IMG/VR virus record: IMGVR_UViG_3300024346_011330
Coordinates: 1-59,810 of that record
Length of the DNA: 59,810 bases
DNA from: a virus
Direction: 5' to 3' (one strand)
Part shown: in pieces, positions 34,719 through 42,455 of the stretch
Layout of the letters: every line of letters begins with the position of its first letter
Numbering within the stretch: position 1 is the first letter of the stretch
Position numbers and translations under genes: made by a program
Notes under the pieces: generated by a model
Told to the model about the DNA's origin: nothing
Databases searched by the model: none
What the model saw: the letters and a program-made list of their open reading frames with translations, nothing else

Positions 34719-35146
34719 TGATAGTAAAATTTAAAAAATTAGTGCCGCATGCTCAGCCCCCTTCTCAGGCCAATTCTGGTGACGCTGGCTACGATCTAAC
34801 GGCTACAGCAGTAAACTATCCTACTGTAAGCGAAGGTGTATTTACTGAGATTTGCACAGGATTGTCCTTAGAGATACCAAAAGGTTATGTAGGTCTTGTT
34901 TTTCCCAGGTCTAGTATCAGTAAGACTAAGCATTTTTTAAGAAATTCTGTTGGCGTTATTGATAGTGGGTATCGCGGGGAAGTAAAACTTAGATTTTCCA
35001 CAGACGAATCTAATACATCTTATAAAATAGGTGACAGGGTTGGTCAAATTTTATTTATTAAATTACCTAAAATAGAATTAATAGAATCCGATTCTTTATC
35101 TGATTCGCAAAGAAGCAAAGGAGGCTTTGGTAGCAGTGGCTCTTAA
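34718..35146 (+). CDS. dut: Deoxyuridine triphosphatase (dUTPase)
   Basis: 142 residues, the usual trimeric dUTPase size. All five motifs are visible: AGYDLTATA, PRSSISKT, GVIDSGYRGEV, GDRVGQILFI and the Gly-rich C-terminal arm RSKGGFGSSGS. It hydrolyses dUTP to dUMP and pyrophosphate, keeping uracil out of phage DNA and feeding thymidylate synthesis. Part of the operon starting at 34506. Confidence 0.93.
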   Translation: MIVKFKKLVPHAQPPSQANSGDAGYDLTATAVNYPTVSEGVFTEICTGLSLEIPKGYVGLVFPRSSISKTKHFLRNSVGVIDSGYRGEVKLRFSTDESNTSYKIGDRVGQILFIKLPKIELIESDSLSDSQRSKGGFGSSGS

Positions 35147-35354
35147 TTACAGCATGATAAATTATTACTTAAATAAGTTTTGTCCTTATTTAATTATCTT
35201 TTTCTTATTATTTTATAATTCTGGACTAGACTTATGGAAAGGTGGCGTCATCTTTCTAGCCTGTTGTTTTGCCGATAAGTTTTCTTTTCGCGCAGGGTAT
35301 AGTCTAGCGTATTGTCAAGCTAAAGGTATAGATTTAAGTAAAGATGCTGAATAA
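35136..35354 (+). CDS. Small membrane protein
   Basis: About 72 residues from GTG 35136, preferred because AAAGGAGG ends 11 bases upstream; TTG 35127 and ATG 35154 are alternatives. It overlaps the end of dUTPase in another frame. Two hydrophobic stretches (PYLIIFFLLFYNSGL and GGVIFLACCFADK) suggest an inner-membrane hairpin. No family recognised. Confidence 0.6.
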   Translation: MALNYSMINYYLNKFCPYLIIFFLLFYNSGLDLWKGGVIFLACCFADKFSFRAGYSLAYCQAKGIDLSKDAE

Positions 35355-35604
35355 TTTATTAACTAAGATGCAATCGTTCTCTCGTAGGCTTAAAAGAGCT
35401 TTGTCAGGGCAAAGATACTACCTTGTTTATCGTTGTGCTGATGGAAAAACCAAAACATATCTGATAGGAGATATTGATTTATATAAATCTTTTGGTAATA
35501 AAAATGAAAGCAGGGACAACGCTGGATTCAGAGCTTATTGTTTTGCTAGAAAGCAAATCAGATCTTTTAGGCATGACAGAATAGTTTCCCTTACAAAGAA
35601 GTAG
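35344..35604 (+). CDS. Hypothetical basic protein
   Basis: 86 residues, highly basic. The segment YYLVYRCADGKTKTYLIGD followed by GFRAYCFARKQIRSFRHDRI looks like a small beta-rich domain with an RSFRxDRI end, which recalls the C-terminal part of WYL-type domains. That similarity is weak and no function is claimed. It overlaps the upstream gene by 11 bases. Confidence 0.6.
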   Translation: MLNNLLTKMQSFSRRLKRALSGQRYYLVYRCADGKTKTYLIGDIDLYKSFGNKNESRDNAGFRAYCFARKQIRSFRHDRIVSLTKK

Positions 35605-35606
35605 TT

Positions 35607-36185
35607 TTGGATGTTTTTTTTAGTATTTGTTTTATTGTAGGTATATTTATATATCTATATGTTCAATATTTGAATACCTCAAAAGAAGATAATTCATCGG
35701 AAATTGATACAATTTTAGAGCGAGAAAAAGATAAAGAAATATTTTACACTCAACAAATCAATAAATTAGGTGATGAAATAAATTTATTGAAAAACAAAAC
35801 AGCTGAACTTAATATCTTAAATACTAATCTTGAAAAATCATATAGTGAATTAGAAACAGACTATATAAAGAATAAAAACGACTTAGAAAATCAAATTTTT
35901 GAAATTTCTGAACAAAAAAAGAAATTAACATCCCAAAAGAAAAGTAGTGAAGTACGACTTGGACATATTGCCGAAACTCTGGCGCCCTTTCTCGATCAAT
36001 TTGAATTTGATCCTGAAACTTGTGTCTTTCTAGGAAAACCTATTGATTATATATCTTTTGGAGACGATGAAATCACACTTATTGAAGTTAAAAGTGGCAA
36101 AAGCCAGCTTAATTCTAGGCAACGCCACATTAGAGATCAAGTAAAAGCTAAACTTGTATCTTGGAAAGAAGTAAGAATTAAATAA
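35607..36185 (+). CDS. Membrane-anchored Holliday-junction-resolvase-related nuclease
   Basis: 192 residues. An N-terminal membrane helix (FFSICFIVGIFIYLYVQYL) and a coiled coil to about residue 110 precede a C-terminal domain: VRLGHIAETLAPFLDQFEFD, FLGKPIDYISF, ITLIEVKSGKSQLNSRQR. This matches the Endonuc_Holl family (related to archaeal Hjc), with the PD-(D/E)XK residues D (PIDY), E and K (EVK). Start is TTG, as no ATG fits. It may process branched DNA at the membrane. Confidence 0.78.
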   Translation: MDVFFSICFIVGIFIYLYVQYLNTSKEDNSSEIDTILEREKDKEIFYTQQINKLGDEINLLKNKTAELNILNTNLEKSYSELETDYIKNKNDLENQIFEISEQKKKLTSQKKSSEVRLGHIAETLAPFLDQFEFDPETCVFLGKPIDYISFGDDEITLIEVKSGKSQLNSRQRHIRDQVKAKLVSWKEVRIK

Positions 36186-36208
36186 TTTTTATTAACATAA
36201 ACATAGTT

Positions 36209-36862
36209 ATGAATACTACTAAAATCATTGTGACTGCCCTTCTAGGGTTTTTTATTAACGCCGCTTCTGCTCAGCAGAATTCAGCTAACATCGGATATAC
36301 TTCTGATTATTTCTATAGAGGTGCTGCAGTTGCTGAAGAATCAGTTCAAAGTTCGATTGGTGCAAGCTACGAACTTTCTTCTGTTACTCTGTCTGCAGGG
36401 GCATTCACTAATCAGGCTGTAGAAAACGGATCAGATGTTTATATTCTTACTGCAGGAGCTTCAACAAGCTTTGCGGATGATTTAGTCTCTCTTTATGGTG
36501 GACTTAATCATTTTGAAGACGTAGACGGAGCTTCTTTATTTGAGTTTGCTCTTTCTGCAGGTTTGAGCACTCCTCTTTCTCCAACTGTGAATCTTTATCG
36601 TTCATTTGATGACGATTTATTTACTTGGGAAGTTGGCGTTAGCCATAAGTTTGACCTTGAAGTTGTCGGTCTTTGTCTTCATGCCCTGTATGGTGAATCT
36701 GAATTGACTGAAGCACTTGAGTCAGACTATTTCACTGCGGGAGCTAACCTGTCTAAAGGTATCAGTGATAATGCCGAAGTTGTTTTGTCTGCTGATTATG
36801 TTGATTCTGATGTTGCTGAAGACGAGTGGGTTTTTGGTGGCGCAGTTTCAATCAAGTTCTAA
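36209..36862 (+). CDS. Outer-membrane beta-barrel protein
   Basis: 217 residues. A Sec signal peptide (ITKIIV-like hydrophobic core, ending INAASA before QQN, about residue 21) is followed by alternating amphipathic strands (SANIGYTSDYFYRGAAV, VSLYGGLNHFE, WEVGVSHKF) and the terminal aromatic residue of VSIKF, a beta-barrel assembly signal. YTSDYFYRG recalls the TIGR02001-type barrel family. Phage-encoded outer-membrane proteins can block superinfection or alter the host surface. Implies a host with an outer membrane. Confidence 0.78.
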   Translation: MNTTKIIVTALLGFFINAASAQQNSANIGYTSDYFYRGAAVAEESVQSSIGASYELSSVTLSAGAFTNQAVENGSDVYILTAGASTSFADDLVSLYGGLNHFEDVDGASLFEFALSAGLSTPLSPTVNLYRSFDDDLFTWEVGVSHKFDLEVVGLCLHALYGESELTEALESDYFTAGANLSKGISDNAEVVLSADYVDSDVAEDEWVFGGAVSIKF

Positions 36863-36870
36863 TTTAACCC

Positions 36871-36876
36871 TAATAT
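36871..36876 (+). promoter_or_regulatory. TAATAT late-type -10 element
   Basis: CCCTAATATAAAACATG; the -10-like TAATAT ends 5 bases before the ATG at 36882. The preceding TG of the class is absent here, but the next 11 bases match the motifs at 1467 and 34426. Confidence 0.45.
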
Positions 36877-36881
36877 AAAAC

Positions 36882-37133
36882 ATGAAAAATACTATTGATC
36901 TAATCAAGTCCTTCGCAGGAGGTATTACTAGCGTATTGCTTTCCATTATTGGATTGCTTGTTGTTGCCCAAGTCGTATTCGGTGCAGGTGCGCCTATCGA
37001 TATCATCAGCAATCTTCAGCAAGTCGTAACTGGCTTTGTTGGTGAAGGAGCAAGTCTTGCAGGAATCATTACATTACTTCTTCTTGTTGCTCTTTTCCAA
37101 AAAGGAAATTGCTGCGACTCTGGTAAAAAGTAA
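36882..37133 (+). CDS. Two-helix membrane protein, holin-like
   Basis: 83 residues with two hydrophobic helices (SVLLSIIGLLVVAQVVFGAG and AGIIT LLLLVALF) separated by a short loop and a Cys-rich basic tail (KGNCCDSGKK). Size and layout fit a class II holin, but no endolysin gene is adjacent, so this is only a candidate. It is followed by a hairpin terminator. Confidence 0.6.
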   Translation: MKNTIDLIKSFAGGITSVLLSIIGLLVVAQVVFGAGAPIDIISNLQQVVTGFVGEGASLAGIITLLLLVALFQKGNCCDSGKK

Positions 37134-37142
37134 TTTTTATCC

Positions 37143-37171
37143 TTGACTTATTAGAGGGAGGCGGCTATAAT
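37143..37171 (+). promoter_or_regulatory. Consensus sigma-70 promoter embedded in a hairpin
   Basis: TTGACT (37143-37148), 17 bases, TATAAT (37166-37171), the best match in the window. The TATAAT occupies the loop of the inverted repeat 37154-37184. The ATG at 37204 is about 26 bases from the expected start. Confidence 0.75.
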
Positions 37172-37188
37172 AGTCGTCTCCCTCTTTT
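37154..37188 (+). terminator. Rho-independent terminator overlapping a promoter
   Basis: 12-bp stem with two G-U pairs (37154-37165 with 37173-37184), a 7-base loop and a TTTT run. It would end transcripts of the holin-like gene while its DNA supplies the next promoter. Confidence 0.75.
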
Positions 37189-37203
37189 ATTATATATCTA
37201 AAT

Positions 37204-38766
37204 ATGAATTACAAAGTTTTATCTCTTTTCTCTAATGTAGGTTTTGGTGAATTTTATTTGAACGACCTACCGCTTGATGTAGTTGTTGCAAATGAACTAG
37301 AGCAAGACCGTGCAAATTTCTATAATGTCCTGCATCCATCCACAAAGATGATTAACGGCGACATTACAGATAGCTCGATTAGATCTGAGATAATTTCTGA
37401 ATGCAAGAAACGCGGCCCAATTGACATTGTGATGGCTACACCTCCATGCCAAGGTATGAGTCTAGCAAATGCAACAAAAAGCCCTGACGATGAGAGAAAC
37501 GCCTTAATAATTCATGCTATGGATTTATTTAAAGAGGTCGGGGCCAAGTACATGCTAATAGAAAATGTGCCTAATATGCCAAATACATATATTTCGCACA
37601 AAGATTACGATGAACCTGTAAAAATTTTAGATTTTATTAATGATTCTATTCCTGAGGGCACGTATTGTGTTTCAAAAGTTTTGAATGGTAAAAATTTCGG
37701 GACTGCACAAGAAAGAAAGAGGTCTATTACTTTAATTTCAACAGAATACAAGTGGGATCATCCTGAACCTGATGAAAATATTTTGTGTTTAGACGATGTC
37801 ATTCGTGACGAAGTCAAATTTCCTAGTTTAGACGAAGACTCTTCAGATATTCCTTGGCATTTCTTATCCAAACAAAATCCTCGACATATTGATTGGATGA
37901 AATATACACCTTCAGGTAAGAGTGCTTATTTTAATGAGAAAGATCACTACCCTTGTCATGAAGAAGAAAACAAGAAAGGAAGTGGGACTACAATAACTGA
38001 ATATGTTAAAAAAACGAATGGAGAAAATGGTTGGCACACTAATCCTCCTGTTTTAATTGATGAACACGGAGTCGCTACTGACGCACCTTTTACAGAAGAG
38101 ACTATAGACGGCAAAGAACTTTTAGTAATTGAGATACCCGAAGGATATAAACTGAAAAGAGAAATTTATGGATTCACTACCGCTTATAAAAGAATGGATT
38201 GGTATAAGCCTTCTACAACAGTTACAATGACTAATGGCTCCATCTCAAGCCAAAACAATGTTCATCCAGGCGAGGAAAATGGTGATGGAACTTATTCTGA
38301 TGCAAGAGTATTCTCTATTAGAGAACTACTTTCAGTTTGCGGTTTGCCGATTGATTTACTTGATGAATTTTGTGAAAAAAAGAAAACCAATGAGCAATAT
38401 AAATATTGCTCAGGTAATTGGGGATACCAATATCACCCTACCTTCATCAGAAAAGTTCTTGGTGAAATGTTTTTACCTAAAATGGCTTTAGAAATTATGA
38501 AAACCTTACCTTTATTCCAAGAAAATAAAATTATGCCTGAATTAAAAGAAGAAACGCTTAAAGATTTTGCACCTGCAAACTCGGAAATTATTATGAAACC
38601 AGAAGCTCCTAGTTTTAGAACTTTTGAAAAAATTCGCGAGCAATTTAAAGTTTGCAAGCAAGAAAATATCTCGCTAAGATCTGAAAATGAAGAGCTTAAA
38701 CTAAAATTAAAGGGTTATGAAATGTTGGATACTGCAATCGAAGATTTTCATAAAAATGACATTTAA
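37204..38766 (+). CDS. C5-cytosine DNA methyltransferase
   Basis: 520 residues. Motif I region LSLFSNVGFGEFYL, motif IV ATPPCQGMSLANA with catalytic Cys82, motif VI LIENVPNM (121-123 ENV), motif VIII GTAQERKRSITLIS and a C-terminal CSGNWGYQYHPTF where motif IX/X lie. The C-terminal 70 residues form a coiled coil. It methylates cytosine in a specific DNA sequence, probably protecting phage DNA from restriction. It overlaps by one base with a gene of unknown type that might be its restriction partner. Confidence 0.88.
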   Translation: MNYKVLSLFSNVGFGEFYLNDLPLDVVVANELEQDRANFYNVLHPSTKMINGDITDSSIRSEIISECKKRGPIDIVMATPPCQGMSLANATKSPDDERNALIIHAMDLFKEVGAKYMLIENVPNMPNTYISHKDYDEPVKILDFINDSIPEGTYCVSKVLNGKNFGTAQERKRSITLISTEYKWDHPEPDENILCLDDVIRDEVKFPSLDEDSSDIPWHFLSKQNPRHIDWMKYTPSGKSAYFNEKDHYPCHEEENKKGSGTTITEYVKKTNGENGWHTNPPVLIDEHGVATDAPFTEETIDGKELLVIEIPEGYKLKREIYGFTTAYKRMDWYKPSTTVTMTNGSISSQNNVHPGEENGDGTYSDARVFSIRELLSVCGLPIDLLDEFCEKKKTNEQYKYCSGNWGYQYHPTFIRKVLGEMFLPKMALEIMKTLPLFQENKIMPELKEETLKDFAPANSEIIMKPEAPSFRTFEKIREQFKVCKQENISLRSENEELKLKLKGYEMLDTAIEDFHKNDI

Positions 38767-39644
38767 TGATTGAAGATTTTCTACACAATGTAAAGCATCT
38801 AAAGCACTCTAATGAGAGAGACGGGGAATCTTACTACCATGTTTACTTATGCGACAGTCAAGAAGAGCACATTGAAACAATAAGAAGATGTTTAAATAAA
38901 CAAAAAAATCTTTTTATTCCAACTCTTAAAAAGGCTGAGGGTAAATTTAATAATAATAAATTCCGACAAGTTTTTAGTCTTGCTAAGTATTTAGATGATG
39001 ACAAATTAACTAGCTTAAGAACATTTCTTAGTTTTGGGGGCGATAATCAATCTGTGCCTTATTTGTTTGCGTCTATATTATTTAATTGCCATACCGAAAA
39101 GACTATTGATTTTATTATTAAGGCTGTTGGTGCCAATAATAATTTGCAAAAGCGTCACCCAATTCAGTTTGCATACGATTTGGTTACAGGATGGATTCCA
39201 GAACATTTCTTAGCAAATTGTTTTGATTTAGAAAAATCTGGTTGCGATAGTGATTACAAATTAGCCAAAGGTTCATCTATAAATGGCTCTCAGGATTTTA
39301 TTTTTAAGGGAGAGAAGATTGAACTATCAATGGATTATACGGGTACTATAAAATATAAAAATAAGTTCCACTTAAGATACAACAAGTGGAATAAAATCCA
39401 AAAAGATAAAAGCAATCTATTAATTATATGCACTAAATCTTGGAAGTATTATTTTTACTCAGCTGATACCTATTTAAATAATATAACACATAAATACTTA
39501 GATAGAATTGAATCGTGGAGTGATCGCCAATCTGTTGCTGGCTATGAGCTTACAAGCTGGGAAACACTAGAACCTATATTATTAAGTTCTTCAAATCTGT
39601 CAAACTCTTTTAATAATATACTTTCCTTAAAAAATGAAAACTAA
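38766..39644 (+). CDS. Unknown protein coupled to the methyltransferase, possible restriction endonuclease
   Basis: 292 residues, no confident family. The ATG overlaps the methyltransferase stop (TAATG). Near residue 178, SINGSQDFIFKGEKIELSMD then KNKFHLRYNKWNK gives a spaced D, E and K set that could be a PD-(D/E)XK site, followed by LLIICTKSW strand and a positively charged helix. R-M partners often lie coupled like this, but the nuclease reading is a guess. Alternatives are a methyltransferase accessory protein or a phage anti-restriction factor. Confidence 0.5.
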   Translation: MIEDFLHNVKHLKHSNERDGESYYHVYLCDSQEEHIETIRRCLNKQKNLFIPTLKKAEGKFNNNKFRQVFSLAKYLDDDKLTSLRTFLSFGGDNQSVPYLFASILFNCHTEKTIDFIIKAVGANNNLQKRHPIQFAYDLVTGWIPEHFLANCFDLEKSGCDSDYKLAKGSSINGSQDFIFKGEKIELSMDYTGTIKYKNKFHLRYNKWNKIQKDKSNLLIICTKSWKYYFYSADTYLNNITHKYLDRIESWSDRQSVAGYELTSWETLEPILLSSSNLSNSFNNILSLKNEN

Positions 39645-39665
39645 AAAAAATTTCCAAAGGTAAAG

Positions 39666-39694
39666 TTGAATTATAGTGGACTATATATTATAAT
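39666..39694 (+). promoter_or_regulatory. Sigma-70-type promoter for the dNMP kinase operon
   Basis: TTGAAT (39666-39671), 17 bases, TATAAT (39689-39694). The ATG at 39702 sits at the expected transcription start. The 14-mer AGTGGACTATATAT (39675-39688) lies in the spacer. Confidence 0.7.
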
Positions 39695-39701
39695 AAAATG
39701 T

Positions 39702-39908
39702 ATGGATGACGATTTCGAAGAACCTAGTGGTCCAAGAGATTACGACGAGCAAACTGATGCCTTTCGTTTTGATCTTGATGATTTAGTGGAGAGGTATCTT
39801 CATGAGTTTGATATAAACACAATAACAATGATTGGGGCATTGCAGGAAAAAATTCAAGAGCTAGTAAACGATGGAAGCTTTGAAGCTGATTTAGAAATAG
39901 ATGAATAA
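39702..39908 (+). CDS. Hypothetical acidic protein
   Basis: 68 residues from ATG 39702, rich in Asp/Glu (MDDDFEEPSGPRDYDEQTD), no family recognised. The start is set by the promoter, which rules out the in-frame TTG at 39666 (the -35 box). The last eight bases overlap the dNMP kinase gene. Highly acidic small phage proteins sometimes mimic DNA, but this one is only noted as acidic. Confidence 0.6.
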   Translation: MDDDFEEPSGPRDYDEQTDAFRFDLDDLVERYLHEFDINTITMIGALQEKIQELVNDGSFEADLEIDE

Positions 39909-40470
39909 TATAATTGGAGTTACAGGCTTTGCTCGGTCAGGCAAAGATACTTTTTATCAAGAAAGCTCAAAGCTTTTATCTCGTGCGAATTGCTTTCGCT
40001 ATGCATTTGCCGATGCACTAAAGCAGGAATCTGATGATTTTTTAAAAAAGAATGTTGGAATTTCTGCTTTTACAGAAGATTCTGAAGACAAAGAGTTAAT
40101 TCGCCCCTTTCTTGTTACTTATGGTACAGAGTTAAGACGAAAATTAAATCCTAATTGTTGGATCTCTAAAGTAGAAGAAATGATTGAACAAAATCATAAA
40201 TCTTCGGATAAAAATTTTATATTCATTACTGATGTGCGTTTCGAAAATGAAGCTCAGTGGGTAAAATCTATCGGCGGCATAATAACCAAAGTTAGTCGAG
40301 AGGGGGTAAAGCCCGCTAATCAGGATGAGCATGTGCAGTCTGCATTAATTGAAAAATATGTTGACTTACATATTATGTGGCCAACCTATAAACCTGGGGA
40401 TATCGAAAATTCCCATGCCTTACTAAAGCCGGTTTTAAAGAAAAATTTCCGCAACTATGTTGACTATTAG
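39901..40470 (+). CDS. Deoxynucleoside monophosphate kinase
   Basis: 189 residues. P-loop GVTGFARSGKDTF at 6-18, LVTYGTELRRKL, FIFITDVRFENEAQWV (base/sugar recognition and lid region) and a C-terminal HIMW motif. This is the T4 gene 1-type dNMP kinase family, which phosphorylates dNMPs for phage DNA synthesis. The nearby dUTPase and deoxyribosyltransferase fit the same pathway. It is followed closely by tiny basic genes. Confidence 0.85.
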   Translation: MNNIIGVTGFARSGKDTFYQESSKLLSRANCFRYAFADALKQESDDFLKKNVGISAFTEDSEDKELIRPFLVTYGTELRRKLNPNCWISKVEEMIEQNHKSSDKNFIFITDVRFENEAQWVKSIGGIITKVSREGVKPANQDEHVQSALIEKYVDLHIMWPTYKPGDIENSHALLKPVLKKNFRNYVDY

Positions 40471-40482
40471 TGGACTATATAT
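40469..40482 (+). repeat. 14-mer AGTGGACTATATAT, second copy (first at 39675-39688)
   Basis: Exact repeat found just before two gene starts. The second copy runs into the ATG at 40481. It begins AGTG as in the late motif but continues GACTAT, so it may be a third regulatory element. Confidence 0.6.
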
Positions 40483-40651
40483 GAAGTACGAATCACAAAA
40501 AAAATACCAAAAAAGCGAAAAAGGCAAAGAAGCTATCTCTAAAGCTCAAAAGAAATACGACGAAGAGAATCTAGAAAAGCGGCGTGAGCAAAAACGCGAA
40601 TACATGCGTAGAAAACGCGCAGAAAACCCTAATTATTGTAAATGGAAATGA
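40481..40651 (+). CDS. Very basic small protein
   Basis: 56 residues, about half Lys, Arg or Glu (EEKR-rich helix, KRREQKREYMRRKRAENP), no membrane segment. Such a charged helix may bind nucleic acid. The start at ATG 40481 follows the 14-mer repeat; an in-frame upstream start at 40457 lies inside the previous gene and is less likely. Its stop overlaps the start of the next gene. Confidence 0.6.
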   Translation: MKYESQKKYQKSEKGKEAISKAQKKYDEENLEKRREQKREYMRRKRAENPNYCKWK

Positions 40652-40794
40652 GTAAACCAAATAAATGTGGTAAAGGCTGTGGGGTCTCTCGCTCTTCTGG
40701 AAATGGGAAAGGTGACTCGCCGAGGAATAATCACTCAAAAAGATTTAAATCTAATTATGAAAAGATTAATTGGTCAAAAAAGAAAAAAAACTAA
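40648..40794 (+). CDS. 48-residue Gly/Lys-rich basic peptide
   Basis: Starts ATGA at the stop of the upstream gene, supporting coupling. MSKPNKCGKGCGVSRSSGN is followed by a Lys-rich C-terminal end. Two Cys lie close together, possibly metal binding or simply incidental. No family. Confidence 0.5.
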   Translation: MSKPNKCGKGCGVSRSSGNGKGDSPRNNHSKRFKSNYEKINWSKKKKN

Positions 40795-40802
40795 TTTAAT
40801 CC

Positions 40803-40831
40803 TTGATCAAGTTTGTTTTATGTGATATACT
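40803..40831 (+). promoter_or_regulatory. Sigma-70-type promoter
   Basis: TTGATC (40803-40808), 17 bases, TATACT (40826-40831); ATG at 40841, only 9 bases after the -10 box, so the leader is about 3 bases. Confidence 0.72.
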
Positions 40832-40840
40832 TATTTATTA

Positions 40841-41167
40841 ATGAAGGTTTTTAAAAAAAATGCTGAATATTTTGACTTTCCTCAATACTGGAAAATTAAT
40901 TACAAAGAAAATAGAGCAGATGGCTTAAAGCTGAATTTTAAAACAATTATTTATTGTAAGTCTAAGCAATTCGCTCTAGATATTTTAAAAAAAAAGACTG
41001 AAGAGGATAATCCTGGCTCTATAGTCTCCAATGTTTGCATAAATAGAATTAGTGCTAACTCTAGAATTAAAAACAGAAAGCTAACGATAATAGATTGGGG
41101 GCACATAAGAAATGCATCTTTTCCTAACGAAGTAAATGTTTTATTTAAAAAATGGACACTAAGATAG
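40841..41167 (+). CDS. Hypothetical basic protein
   Basis: 108 residues with Lys/Arg/Asn-rich sequence (FKTIIYCKSKQFALDILKKK), no recognised family. It is the first gene downstream of the 40803 promoter and overlaps the following sigma-like gene by 16 bases, so the two are probably co-transcribed. Confidence 0.65.
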   Translation: MKVFKKNAEYFDFPQYWKINYKENRADGLKLNFKTIIYCKSKQFALDILKKKTEEDNPGSIVSNVCINRISANSRIKNRKLTIIDWGHIRNASFPNEVNVLFKKWTLR

Positions 41168-41829
41168 AAGATATTGTTTTATATAATAAATTACTTTCTG
41201 ACTTTCAGCCAGACATGAGGCTCATAATAAGAAAGTACAGACGGAGCTTTCATGCTCTCTCTGAAGAAGAGATTGCCTCGGAAGTGAATAAGAGACTATT
41301 AGAGTATCGGCCAAAATACATAAAAGAGAAAAATGATGCTTTAACAAAAGAGATCTTCAATAAGTTTGTTTACGCTTGTATAAAAAACACCTTGTGTTGG
41401 ACAACGAGGGGTATAACTGAAAGAGATCGCCGTAATTCCACAACTGTATTTCATTGTAGCTTTTTAAAACAGGAGTCGTCGGAGGATCAAGAATCTTCAT
41501 GGGAGCGCAGAGTTTTTAATTCAGCTAAAGAAGAAAGTTTTCTTCAAGAAGTGGATAAGCCTAACAATATATATCCTATATTGAAATGGATAACAGACTA
41601 TAGTGATTTCTTGACTGACAAAGAGATGTTGGTGTTTAATAACTACATAAAAGGAAAACCTCAAAGGGAAACGGCTTCAGAAATCAACGAAACAAGGCAA
41701 TCAGTAGCATCCATATTAAACACTGTATCAGAAAAGATAAATTCTTACATTAAAGTTAACTTAAATCAAGACAATTCGGCGGCGAGAATTAAAAAAGGTC
41801 ATGAATCTATAAATCACTTGTTTGGATAG
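41152..41829 (+). CDS. Divergent sigma-70-like transcription factor
   Basis: 225 residues. LSEEEIASEVNKRLLEYRPK with a helical IFNKFVYACIKNTLCWTTRG resembles sigma region 2, and FNNYIKGKPQRETASEINETRQSVASIL near the C-terminus (given in part) is a clear helix-turn-helix like region 4. The middle is acidic. It could recognise the phage -10-only promoters, as T4 gp55 does for late genes, but no sequence identity to gp55 is claimed. It is expressed early, from the 40803 promoter. Confidence 0.62.
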   Translation: MDTKIEDIVLYNKLLSDFQPDMRLIIRKYRRSFHALSEEEIASEVNKRLLEYRPKYIKEKNDALTKEIFNKFVYACIKNTLCWTTRGITERDRRNSTTVFHCSFLKQESSEDQESSWERRVFNSAKEESFLQEVDKPNNIYPILKWITDYSDFLTDKEMLVFNNYIKGKPQRETASEINETRQSVASILNTVSEKINSYIKVNLNQDNSAARIKKGHESINHLFG

Positions 41830-41837
41830 TAAATAAA

Positions 41838-41848
41838 TTGTGTAATCA
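41838..41848 (+). promoter_or_regulatory. GTGTA-type promoter
   Basis: TTGTGTAATCA with TAATCA at 41843-41848, ending 5 bases before the GTG start at 41854. No -35 box. Confidence 0.45.
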
Positions 41849-41853
41849 ATTAT

Positions 41854-42084
41854 GTGAAGTTTTCTTTAGGTGAAGTTGTAATGTTAATAGGTTTAATCTT
41901 GCTGGTTATTCTTACATATAATCAAAAAAATCAACTTGAATACGCCATAGAGACAATACAAATTCAAGACGAAGCAATTTATAAGCAGCAAGAATTAATT
42001 AATCACCAAATTAGATATATTGGTTTAATGGAGTCTCAGGCTGTAAATTCGGACAAAAACCCCGTGTATAGAGGCCCATTATGA
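41854..42084 (+). CDS. Single-pass membrane protein with a helical tail
   Basis: 76 residues from GTG 41854. One N-terminal hydrophobic helix (VVMLIGLILLVILTY) then a coiled-coil-like region (EYAIETIQIQDEAIYKQQEL) and a short charged end. This is the layout of inner-membrane spanins, but an outer-membrane partner is not adjacent (a small lipoprotein lies 1.6 kb downstream). Start codon chosen from the promoter spacing. Confidence 0.6.
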   Translation: MKFSLGEVVMLIGLILLVILTYNQKNQLEYAIETIQIQDEAIYKQQELINHQIRYIGLMESQAVNSDKNPVYRGPL

Positions 42085-42455
42085 CACTAAGAGAGCTATT
42101 AGGGGCGAGTTCTTATAAGAAAGTATTTAATTTTCTTTATCAAACTTATTTCAAAGGTAAGCCGACTAGTTTTATTATAGAGCTAGATTTAAAGTTTTAC
42201 AGATTATATTCTCTTCTAAAAAAATTACCTAAATCAGAACAAAATTTAATTAAACTTTATTTGACTCAAACCGCTGGAGAAAACGCAGGTATCGATGTTT
42301 GCTTGTTTCACGAAGTAGACGATGAAATTCTACCTCTTGATTTTCTCGATATTGAAGATATAATAGACACAGAGATATATAAAGCATTGAATATTAAAGA
42401 CTACCAATGCTTAGCTCATATATTATATCAATTAAATTTTTTAGAAAACGAATGA
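42081..42455 (+). CDS. Hypothetical protein
   Basis: 124 residues, mixed helix/strand, no recognised family. No signal peptide or membrane helix. It overlaps its neighbours at both ends by four bases (ATGA at 42081 and at 42452), so it is in an operon with a nucleotidyltransferase and pyrophosphatase. Confidence 0.65.
   Translation: MTLRELLGASSYKKVFNFLYQTYFKGKPTSFIIELDLKFYRLYSLLKKLPKSEQNLIKLYLTQTAGENAGIDVCLFHEVDDEILPLDFLDIEDIIDTEIYKALNIKDYQCLAHILYQLNFLENE

Noticed and set aside
34418-35146. Frameshift between dUTPase and the following gene
   Set aside because: dUTPase already has its complete C-terminal arm, and the next gene has its own Shine-Dalgarno, so separate genes are more likely than a programmed shift.
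40457-40480. Upstream extended start for the basic protein at 40481
   Set aside because: The extension overlaps the dNMP kinase end and carries the 14-mer repeat, which is more likely regulatory DNA.
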